DNA from: MFD00082-c5 sp963697995
GTDB taxonomy: Bacteria > Chlamydiota > Chlamydiia > Chlamydiales > JAJFMB01
NCBI GenBank assembly: GCA_963697995.1
Contig: OY969110.1
Span: forward strand, 930,001-994,000
Direction: 5' to 3'
DNA: 64,000 nucleotides
Shown here: positions 1 to 6,385 of the stretch, one piece after another
Position numbering within the stretch: position 1 is the stretch's first letter
Layout: every line of letters begins with the position of its first letter
Made by a program: the position numbers and the translations under genes
Notes under the pieces: model-generated
Database searches by the model: none
The model's input: the letters and a program-made list of their open reading frames with translations, nothing else
What the model was told of the DNA's origin: nothing

Positions 1-451
1 AATTAAGGGAAGTAAGGAGAAGGGGTGAGAAAAATCGCCGTGACAAAAAAGAATACTTTCTTTTTCTTTGTTTGTTTTGCCGTGAATGTAAAGGGTGGCA
101 ACTTTTGTGACTTTATCTGCCGTTTTTGATACTTTTTCAGATTTTATTGTTTTTAAGAGGTAAACTCTTGTGATGAAACAAAAAAGGGAGGGAACGACAT
201 ATCTTATGGTGGCAATCGCCTCAAAAAAAACAATTTTTAGTGGTTTTACCACTTTTTGTATTTTAGGATAACATGTGGTAGCGGAAGGGGTATTTGTTGC
301 GGGAATAGTTGTTGAGCTCAATTTATTTTACCTCTCTTTAGGGAGCAGGATGTTACGTATTTGCTAAGTTTTTGTCAACAGGGCGACTTTCTGACTAAAT
401 TTAGGGTTGAATTAATAGAGGGGTTTCGCTTAAGATAGTTCCCAAGTTGAG
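1..451. other. Intergenic region upstream of yceD-rpmF
   Basis: No convincing gene is visible. The stretch is AT-rich with many stop codons. A weak hairpin (AGTGG / CCACT, about 239-253) followed by a short T-run could be the terminator of a gene to the left of the window. No recognisable sigma-66 promoter was identified with confidence. Confidence 0.4.
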
Positions 452-946
452 ATGATGGATAAAGAGATGGCCCCTGTTACAGATTTATTTAAACTTTATA
501 TCGATCAGTTAAGACAGGGAAAAACGGCTCATATTGACGAAAAGGTCTCCCCTGAACTGGTAGAGCTTCCTGTCGAGGAAGATTTAGCTTTTCACGATCC
601 GATCGAATTAAAGGTTGAAGCGTACGTTGCTGACCAAGAGCTTGTGATTGATATGTCGGCATCAACCAAGGCGACTATACCTTGCTTGATTTGCAATGAG
701 CCGCAAGAAGTTGAAGTGTGCTTAGAGGACCTTTATTTTGCCGAACCTTTAAGTGAGATCAAGGGAGCCGTTTACGATTTTAAACCTCTTTTGAGAGATT
801 CCCTTCTTTTAGAAGTTCCCCATTTTATCGAATGTTCTGGGGGAAATTGTAAAAGTCGGGCTGAATTAGAAAAATATTTTAAAAAACCGGAAGCGGAAAA
901 GGAAGAGAAACCTGAATCCTACCGCCCCTTTGCAGATTTAGATTAA
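452..946 (+). CDS. yceD: YceD/DUF177 family protein
   Basis: This 164-residue protein has the layout of the YceD (DUF177) family, usually encoded just upstream of rpmF and linked to 23S rRNA or large-subunit biogenesis. Visible features are an N-terminal segment resembling other YceD proteins (DLFKLYIDQLRQGK), a central CLIC pair near residues 77-80, and a second cysteine pair (ECSGGNC) near residues 127-133 that could bind a metal. The C-terminus is charged and ends SYRPFADLD, typical of the family. Two consecutive ATG codons stand at the start and the Shine-Dalgarno is weak, so the exact start is uncertain by one codon. It is followed 13 bases later by rpmF, almost certainly in the same transcript. 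The assignment rests on sequence pattern plus the neighbour. Confidence 0.85.
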   Translation: MMDKEMAPVTDLFKLYIDQLRQGKTAHIDEKVSPELVELPVEEDLAFHDPIELKVEAYVADQELVIDMSASTKATIPCLICNEPQEVEVCLEDLYFAEPLSEIKGAVYDFKPLLRDSLLLEVPHFIECSGGNCKSRAELEKYFKKPEAEKEEKPESYRPFADLD

Positions 947-959
947 GGAGATAAACCTC

Positions 960-1136
960 ATGGCAGTTCCACGTAATCGTACGTCAAATGCTCGTAAAAA
1001 CTCACGTAGATCCCACATGGCGCTTCAACCACGCCAACTAGCTACGTGTTCTTGTGGAAAAGCGCGCCTTCCCCATTCGATGTGTACCTCTTGCGGTACT
1101 TACAACGGGAAGACCATCGTCGCTAAGAACGACTAG
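960..1136 (+). CDS. rpmF: 50S ribosomal protein L32 (bL32)
   Basis: A 58-residue ribosomal protein of the large subunit. It begins MAVPRNRTSNARKNSRRSHM, the basic N-terminal signature of L32, and carries a zinc-ribbon pattern: C-S-C near residues 30-32 and C-T-S-C near residues 42-45. An AAGGAG Shine-Dalgarno lies just upstream of the ATG. The gene follows yceD, the classical yceD-rpmF arrangement. In many bacteria plsX comes next, but here a terminator and small repeats follow instead. The cysteine-containing version suggests zinc binding, as in the C+ paralogues of this family. Confidence 0.96.
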   Translation: MAVPRNRTSNARKNSRRSHMALQPRQLATCSCGKARLPHSMCTSCGTYNGKTIVAKND

Positions 1137-1165
1137 TTTTGGGTATTAGTGTCCAAATGATCAGC

Positions 1166-1222
1166 TTTTAAAAGCGGAGGCAAGCTTGCTAAAAAGCAAG
1201 TTAAGTCCCGCTTTTTCTTTTT
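1166..1222 (+). terminator. Rho-independent terminator after rpmF
   Basis: AAAAGCGG pairs with CCGCTTTTT, and an inner stem (AAGCTTGCT / AGCAAGTT) forms a long hairpin followed by a T-rich tract. It lies about 30 bases after the rpmF stop codon. Confidence 0.8.
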
Positions 1223-1302
1223 TATTCTTCAAATATGACCCTTATTTCAAATGAGACATTTGGAGTTGGGCCGATAAGTTTAGAAAAATGCAATACAAAG
1301 AG

Positions 1303-1378
1303 ACAAAGACACGAAAAAGGGTGCAATTCACCCACATAGGTAACACTTCTTAGTGCCTTAGAGTCTTCGTGTCTTTGT
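1303..1378. repeat. Short inverted-repeat element
   Basis: ACAAAGACACGAA at 1303-1315 is the exact reverse complement of TTCGTGTCTTTGT at 1366-1378, with about 50 bases between the arms. No coding potential is seen. The phrase around TGCCTTAGAGTCTTCGTG loosely resembles sequence beside the structured element near 46.2 kb, so it may be a degenerate member of a dispersed repeat family. Confidence 0.6.
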
Positions 1379-1409
1379 GATTAATACTCTTGAGGTTTTG
1401 AATGAAATC

Positions 1410-1575
1410 TAGGGCCTGTCCCTAAACTTTTGTTGTGGAGCTTTTTAGTCTTTTTCTCCATCTTGCAAAAGGGCAAAACAGGCCTACATGATCTATGTAT
1501 GTCCAGTTTTGCCCTTTTGTAACCTGAAAAAAAATCTTTAAAAATTCCGTAAAAAAAGTTTAGGGACAGGCCCTA
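1410..1575. mobile_element. MITE-like element with about 20-bp terminal inverted repeats
   Basis: AGGGCCTGTCCCTAAACTT at the left end is mirrored by AAGTTTAGGGACAGGCCCT at the right end. A second nested inverted repeat (AAAAGGGCAAAAC / GTTTTGCCCTTTT) lies inside. Each end is bordered by TA, which would fit a TA target duplication. The element is about 164 bp and has no reading frame, so it would need a transposase supplied elsewhere. The end sequence resembles ends of some IS5-group elements from memory, but this was not checked. Confidence 0.7.
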
Positions 1576-1625
1576 ATAAATGAGGGAATCTAAAGTTTTC
1601 TCGTTACTCTTGTTGTTTTCATCAT

Positions 1626-2396
1626 TTACCAATTAAGCTTGATATTGAGTTCCAATTCGTCGAAAAGCTGTTGCAAATCGCTATTATAGGGAGCGTAAAA
1701 CTCCTCTAAAAGTTTGCGCATTTCAGGGGTAAGCTTTAGATCGGGGTCCCCTTTAAGGGCCACAGGAAAATGGGTGTGTTTGTGCGGCAGAACCCCTAGA
1801 AACTCATAGATTCTATCCATACACGCTTGAGTATTTTTAAAAAAATCTTCTGAAATAAGTATCAGAAACTGCTCTTTTGGGTAGTATTGAAGCCAATTTT
1901 TGAGCTGTTTTGCGTAGAATCCCCTTTCAAGACAAAAATCAAAGTTCGAACGATTCAGCTTCATCTCCTTCATTTCGTAGGCTATGTACTCCTCAAAGGT
2001 TTTTGTCGTGTTTTTAAATGCAATATCGAATTTGTATCTAGAAAAGGCGCGATCAACAGGGTTTCTTAAGAGCAAAATGATTTTAGCATCTGGAAAATAG
2101 GTAAAAGCTCTTTCTGCGGCTTGGGGGTGGGGTAAGTATCTTGGGGTAATATCTCCCGTGATCGGTAGACCATTTTTTTTTGGAAGAAAACGTTTTAAGT
2201 AGTATTCAACCCCTCTTGAAAAATAGAGGTCAAAAAAATGGAGCTCTTTTGATTTGGGTAAGTGAATTTGGGGGTGCTCATTGAGATAGGCATGTAGCGA
2301 GGTCGTTCCCCCTTTTTGAGTTCCAATAACAAAAAAGTCAGGACCAACAGTGGCAGCCAAAGGGGAAGAGAGAAGTAAAAAAAGAAAATATTTCAT
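1626..2396 (-). CDS. Secreted or exported sulfotransferase, copy 3 of 3
   Basis: A PAPS-dependent sulfotransferase-fold protein of about 256 residues. After a short hydrophobic signal-like segment (MKYFLFLLLSSPLAA) comes the 5'-phosphosulfate-binding loop (GTQKGGTTSL, around residue 25), then the 3'-phosphate-binding segment RNPVDRAFSRYK near residues 112-123. A conserved C-terminal block (YPKEQFLILISEDFF, then FLG) follows, as in heparan-sulfate-type (NDST-like) enzymes. An in-frame TTG lies 12 bases upstream, but the ATG at 2396 overlaps the upstream stop codon as ATGA, so I chose it. It is the last of three tandem paralogues after lpxB. The acceptor is unknown; candidates are lipid A or LPS sugars, another envelope glycan, or a host glycan. 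The signal segment is odd because PAPS is normally cytosolic. Confidence 0.85.
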   Translation of the reverse strand: MKYFLFLLLSSPLAATVGPDFFVIGTQKGGTTSLHAYLNEHPQIHLPKSKELHFFDLYFSRGVEYYLKRFLPKKNGLPITGDITPRYLPHPQAAERAFTYFPDAKIILLLRNPVDRAFSRYKFDIAFKNTTKTFEEYIAYEMKEMKLNRSNFDFCLERGFYAKQLKNWLQYYPKEQFLILISEDFFKNTQACMDRIYEFLGVLPHKHTHFPVALKGDPDLKLTPEMRKLLEEFYAPYNSDLQQLFDELELNIKLNW

Positions 2397-3181
2397 GAGT
2401 TGTTCCAATTTATCTGAAGATCTAAACCTAATTTATCGAAAAGTGTTTGAAGCTGATCGTTATAGGGTCGATAGAATTCTATCAAAAATTCCCTTGTTTT
2501 AGGGTCCATCTTTATAGTTTTATCACTTGTATTAGATATCGGAAAGCTTTCGTGGATATGAGGGGGTAATCCTAAAAACGTGTATATTTTATCCATCTCT
2601 TGTTGCGTGTTTGAAAAAAAATCCTCCGAAAGAAGAATCAGTAACTGCTCTTTTGGATACTTTTTCAGCCAGTTACTTAACTGTCTCTCATAAAGACCCG
2701 CTTGAATCATATCAGACTCGGGCTTCTCCCCCTTTTCTCCATTGCTAATATAGGCACACTCCTCTTTAACGAGACCATCAAAGCTTCGAGTATAATGCCC
2801 TTTTGAGAAATATTTTTTGTATCTTGAAAAGGCTCTGTCGATTGGATTTCGTAAAAGAACAATCAGTTTAGCTTTCGGTATATGTTTAAAGGCTCTTATT
2901 GGAGCTTCCTTCCAATAAAGGTAGTTTGCGGAAGCCTCTCCGGTGATAGGTAACCGATCCTTGTTTTTTTTAGGGAAGTTTTTCTTGTACGATTTGAATC
3001 CATCAAAATAGCGTGTGCTAAAAAATCTAGGTTCTTTATCTTGGGGCATCTCAATCATGGGGTGATCTTTTAAATAGGAAAAAAGAGAGGTGGTCCCCCC
3101 TTTTTGAGCCCCGAGGATTAAAAAGTCAGGTTTTGAAGCGTGGAGAGAAGTAAAAATTAATAAAAAAATGAGGTGCTTCAT
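2393..3181 (-). CDS. Secreted or exported sulfotransferase, copy 2 of 3
   Basis: The middle paralogue of the tandem set, about 262 residues. It has a hydrophobic N-terminus (MKHLIFLLIFTSLHAS), the PAPS-binding loop GAQKGGTTSLF, and the 3'-phosphate motif RNPIDRAFSRYKKYF. Instead of the KELHFFD found in its neighbours it has KEPRFFS after the first motif, so its substrate pocket may differ. A charged insertion (SNGEKGEKPESD) near the middle is unique to this copy. The ATG at 3181 overlaps the previous stop as ATGA; a TTG 12 bases upstream is a less likely start. The downstream gene begins in the same way, indicating translational coupling. Sequence divergence between copies suggests an old duplication with specialisation. 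Confidence 0.85.
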   Translation of the reverse strand: MKHLIFLLIFTSLHASKPDFLILGAQKGGTTSLFSYLKDHPMIEMPQDKEPRFFSTRYFDGFKSYKKNFPKKNKDRLPITGEASANYLYWKEAPIRAFKHIPKAKLIVLLRNPIDRAFSRYKKYFSKGHYTRSFDGLVKEECAYISNGEKGEKPESDMIQAGLYERQLSNWLKKYPKEQLLILLSEDFFSNTQQEMDKIYTFLGLPPHIHESFPISNTSDKTIKMDPKTREFLIEFYRPYNDQLQTLFDKLGLDLQINWNNS

Positions 3182-3954
3182 AAAGGATTCCATTTAAGTT
3201 GAATGTTTAAGTCTAAATCGTTAAATAACTCTTGTAGTTCATCGTTGTAAGGACGATAAAACTCTTCTAAAAGTTTTCTCGTTTCAGTTTTTAATTTTAA
3301 ATCAGAGGTTCCTTTATAAAGAACAGGAAAGCTCCTATGTTTATGATGAGGTAATTCAAGGAAAGTGTAAATTTTATTCATACACTCCTGGGTGTTTTTG
3401 AAAAAATCTTCCGATATCAAAATAAGAAATTGCTCTTTTGGGTAGTATTTAAGCCACTTTTTGAGTTGTTTGGCGTAAAACCCTCTTTGAAGATAGCCGT
3501 CCGAGTTTTCCTGTTTTAAACCGATTTCGGCCAATTCATTTTCAACACACTCTTCAAAGCTCTCCGTTGTCATTTTCATTTCATAATCGTTTTTGTATCT
3601 TGAAAAAGCGCGATCAATCGGATTCCTTAAGAGGAGAATGATTTTAGCTTTTGGAAAGTGGGTGTAAGCTCTTTTTGCCGTTTTTTTGTACGAGAGGTAT
3701 CTTGGTGTGATATCGCCAGTAAGGACGTTTTTTTTGGTGATTTTTGGAAACGCTTTGAGATAGTACTTTAATCCTTTAGAGTAGTTTTGATCAAAAAAGT
3801 GAAGCTCTTTTTTTTTAGGCATTTCAATAAGAGGATGATCCTTTAAGTAAGTGTAAAGGGATGTTGTTCCCCCTTTTTGACACCCAATCACAAGAAAATC
3901 GGGTCCGCTTCCGTAAAGCGACAAACTAAAAAGCAAAAAAATTAAAAATTTCAT
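3178..3954 (-). CDS. Secreted or exported sulfotransferase, copy 1 of 3
   Basis: The first sulfotransferase after lpxB, 258 residues. It has a signal-like N-terminus (MKFLIFLLFSLSLYGS), the 5'-PAPS loop GCQKGGTTSLYTYL with KKKELHFFD after it, and the 3'-phosphate motif RNPIDRAFSRYK. The tail shared with its paralogues (TRKLLEEFYRPYND) lies near the C-terminus. Its ATG overlaps the lpxB stop codon as ATGA, so it is very probably translated from the lpxB transcript. That placement suggests, but does not prove, a role in modifying an envelope glycolipid. It most resembles copy 3 (both have KELHFFD and GFYAKQLKxWLxYYPKEQ), so copies 1 and 3 may be the more recent duplicates. Confidence 0.86.
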   Translation of the reverse strand: MKFLIFLLFSLSLYGSGPDFLVIGCQKGGTTSLYTYLKDHPLIEMPKKKELHFFDQNYSKGLKYYLKAFPKITKKNVLTGDITPRYLSYKKTAKRAYTHFPKAKIILLLRNPIDRAFSRYKNDYEMKMTTESFEECVENELAEIGLKQENSDGYLQRGFYAKQLKKWLKYYPKEQFLILISEDFFKNTQECMNKIYTFLELPHHKHRSFPVLYKGTSDLKLKTETRKLLEEFYRPYNDELQELFNDLDLNIQLKWNPL

Positions 3955-5114
3955 AAGTAGTCTCTTTTAAGAATTTGAGCCATTTTCTCACAGGCAGGTT
4001 CATGTGAAAATAGAGAAGATAACTCCAAAAGCTTTTTTAGGCACGCTTTTCTTTCATCACCTTCTTTGTATAGAGGGTAAAAAGCGTCAAAAAGCTGTTT
4101 AGGAGTCGGTTTTTTTTCGATAAGTTCTGGAAAAACTAATTCATTTAAGACGATATTTGCGGTCGAATAGAAGGGAAGTTTTACTTTGAGTAAGTATTTT
4201 GCAATCAATCGATTGAGGGGGGAAATGGCATAACAAACAGCTGTAGGGCAGTTATGGAGGGCAAGTTCTAGCGTCACTGTTCCCGATTTTGCAATCGATG
4301 CTCGGGAAGCCTTCATCAACTCGTACCGGTATTTTTTAGGAACAAAGGTGATGTTTTTTAAATGTTTTGGGTATTTGAAACTCTCATCGATCGTCGAGAT
4401 CGCAATTTGAACCTCCTCTTTTAAGTAAGAGAGTGCTTTAAGCTGTAGAGGTAAATTTCTTTCGACTTCCCCTTTTCGACTCCCTGGGAACACCGAAATG
4501 ATCGGCAGTGATTCATCAAGCCCCAACCTTTTGGCCCAATCGGGGTCGTAGATGTGTTCTTTTAAAGCATCAAATACGGGGTGCCCCACGTAGGTAGCCT
4601 TAAGAGGTGTGTTTATAAAATGTTCAGCCTCAAAAGGGTAGATTGTAAAAAGATGATCGAGTGTTTTGATCATTTTTTCTTTTCGCCCCTTTCCCCAGGC
4701 CCAAAACGTGGGCGAGATGTACTGGATGATGGGGTTTTTGAATTGAGCGTCTCTTAATGTCTTTGCAAGTCTTAGATTAAATCCCGGGTAATCGATTAAA
4801 ATCACCGTATCGATCTTAAGATCGAAAATCGATTTTGCCACCCGTTTTAGATCTGAAAAAATTTTCGGAAGGGAGAGAGCAATTGCTGTAAAGCCCATCA
4901 ATTCAAACGATTCTAAAGGTAGAATCGTCTCCACCCCTTCTTCTCTCATCAAGGGTCCCGCGACTCCATAAAACAGAAGGGAAGGATCTTCCCTTTTTAA
5001 AGCACGAATAAGATGAGCCCCGTGAAGATCGCCGCTTTTTTCCCCGGCGACTAGAAAAATTCTTTTATTACTTTTTTTAGTCGATAGGGGTTTTTCTGTG
5101 GAGGTGGTTTTCAT
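3951..5114 (-). CDS. lpxB: Lipid-A-disaccharide synthase
   Basis: A 387-residue GT19-family enzyme of the Raetz pathway, which joins UDP-2,3-diacylglucosamine and lipid X to make the lipid A disaccharide at the inner membrane. The family opening FLVAGEKSGDLHGAHLI appears around residues 21-37; then come TVILIDYPGFNLRLA, a PTFWAWG segment, GHPVFD, and the FPGSRKGEVERNLP and SGTVTLELAL motifs of the sugar-nucleotide half. About 18 extra residues precede the conserved start. The reading frame overlaps pcnB by 38 bases and no later ATG fits. The pcnB-lpxB pairing also occurs in Chlamydia. Downstream it is ATGA-coupled to the sulfotransferases. Confidence 0.95.
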   Translation of the reverse strand: MKTTSTEKPLSTKKSNKRIFLVAGEKSGDLHGAHLIRALKREDPSLLFYGVAGPLMREEGVETILPLESFELMGFTAIALSLPKIFSDLKRVAKSIFDLKIDTVILIDYPGFNLRLAKTLRDAQFKNPIIQYISPTFWAWGKGRKEKMIKTLDHLFTIYPFEAEHFINTPLKATYVGHPVFDALKEHIYDPDWAKRLGLDESLPIISVFPGSRKGEVERNLPLQLKALSYLKEEVQIAISTIDESFKYPKHLKNITFVPKKYRYELMKASRASIAKSGTVTLELALHNCPTAVCYAISPLNRLIAKYLLKVKLPFYSTANIVLNELVFPELIEKKPTPKQLFDAFYPLYKEGDERKACLKKLLELSSLFSHEPACEKMAQILKRDYL

Positions 5115-6285
5115 AGTGTTTTTTCCACTCGAGGTATCCTTCTCTTAGGGATTCGTCGCAAATAGCTCTTAGTTGATAAAAGGAAAAAGCGTTCGGAAAC
5201 TCGTGGTGGTCGAAGAATTGAGGTTTAAAATGTTTTTTCTTCGACAAAGGTGTCAGTCTGTATTGCGTGGTTAAGATGTATTGAATACCAGAACTTAATC
5301 GCCTTGGAAATTGATGGAACGGGGTAATGAAAAGATCGTGAATCACGTGGGACACAATCAGGATCACGTCTCCTAAGTTTGGATCTTTTTGGTTTTTTTC
5401 TTGAAGGTGTTTAAGCTTTTGATCAACTAAAGTGGAAACAAAACAGGTAAGGAGCACTTCTCGGCTTAAAGGGTGTTTTTCTCTTTTAAGGTTCACTTTA
5501 TCAGCAGCACTTAAGAGATTGAAGATTTTTTTTCCATGTTCTCCCTTTAAAAGTGCGCTTAAACTTGGAAGAAGAAGCTCTAAGAGGCAAGTGTCTGTCA
5601 TGAGCTTAAAAAATGGAGAGGCAGCACTCGATTCGAGCATTCTTAAAAGTTCTTCTAAAATTCTTGCAGGTGAGCTTTTAAGAATCTCTTCTCTTAGGGA
5701 AAGAAGAGCTTTTCTCGACTCTTGTTCGATTGAAAATCCAAACCTCGCTCTAAATTTAAGTAGGCGAATCATTCTCACGGGATCTTGCCTAAAGCGAATG
5801 AACGGGTTTCCAATGGTGCGCAAAAGTTTTGATTGGACATCCTTTAGTCCATCGATATAATCGATCACAGTTTGCTCTAAAGGATCGTAGAAGAGGCCAT
5901 TGATGGTAAAGTCTCTTCTTGAAACATCGCTCTCTTCTGTTCCCCATTGGTTGTCTCGAACGATGAGATCGGCTTCATCTTCACCCGATCGGAAGGTGGC
6001 AACTTCAAACACTTTTTTTCCAAAGCGAATATGGGCGAGTCTAAATCGCCTGCCGATCAAAATGCAGCGTCTTTGAAAAAGGCGCTTGATCTCTTCGGGG
6101 GTTGCTGAGGTGGAAATATCGTAATCTTTTGGGATATGATTGAGTAAGAGATCTCGAACAGAGCCCCCAACAAGGTAAGCTGAATATCCCGCTTCCCTTA
6201 ATCGTTGAATGACTAAAATGGCATCTTCGTCGATTAATCGGATGTCAATTCGATGTGTCTCTGCTTTGTAAATATTTGGCTGCAC
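5077..6285 (-). CDS. pcnB: Poly(A) polymerase / CCA-adding-type nucleotidyltransferase
   Basis: A 402-residue class II nucleotidyltransferase. The N-terminal catalytic head shows LVGGSVRDLLL followed by PKDYDIST (the two metal-binding aspartates), then RRDFTINGLFYDP, and the RNA-binding neck QDPVRMIRLLKFRARFGF. This layout fits bacterial PcnB, which adds 3' tails to RNA, better than a short CCA enzyme, although the two are hard to separate by motif alone. The leader region shows no clear promoter. It starts about 100 bases after glgP and its end overlaps the start of lpxB, so the two are probably co-transcribed, matching the arrangement in Chlamydia. Confidence 0.9.
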   Translation of the reverse strand: MQPNIYKAETHRIDIRLIDEDAILVIQRLREAGYSAYLVGGSVRDLLLNHIPKDYDISTSATPEEIKRLFQRRCILIGRRFRLAHIRFGKKVFEVATFRSGEDEADLIVRDNQWGTEESDVSRRDFTINGLFYDPLEQTVIDYIDGLKDVQSKLLRTIGNPFIRFRQDPVRMIRLLKFRARFGFSIEQESRKALLSLREEILKSSPARILEELLRMLESSAASPFFKLMTDTCLLELLLPSLSALLKGEHGKKIFNLLSAADKVNLKREKHPLSREVLLTCFVSTLVDQKLKHLQEKNQKDPNLGDVILIVSHVIHDLFITPFHQFPRRLSSGIQYILTTQYRLTPLSKKKHFKPQFFDHHEFPNAFSFYQLRAICDESLREGYLEWKKHYENHLHRKTPID

Positions 6286-6385
6286 GTGTTTTGTAAATTT
6301 TTTTTAAGAAATGATGATGAGGTGAGTATACCTTAAAAGGAAAAAAATATCAACAAAGCAAATGGGTAATCATTTTCTGTGGTTG

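Noticed and set aside
5432..5860. 142-codon frame antisense to pcnB
   Set aside because: Shadow frame within a well-supported gene; Ser/Arg-rich composition and no start signal.
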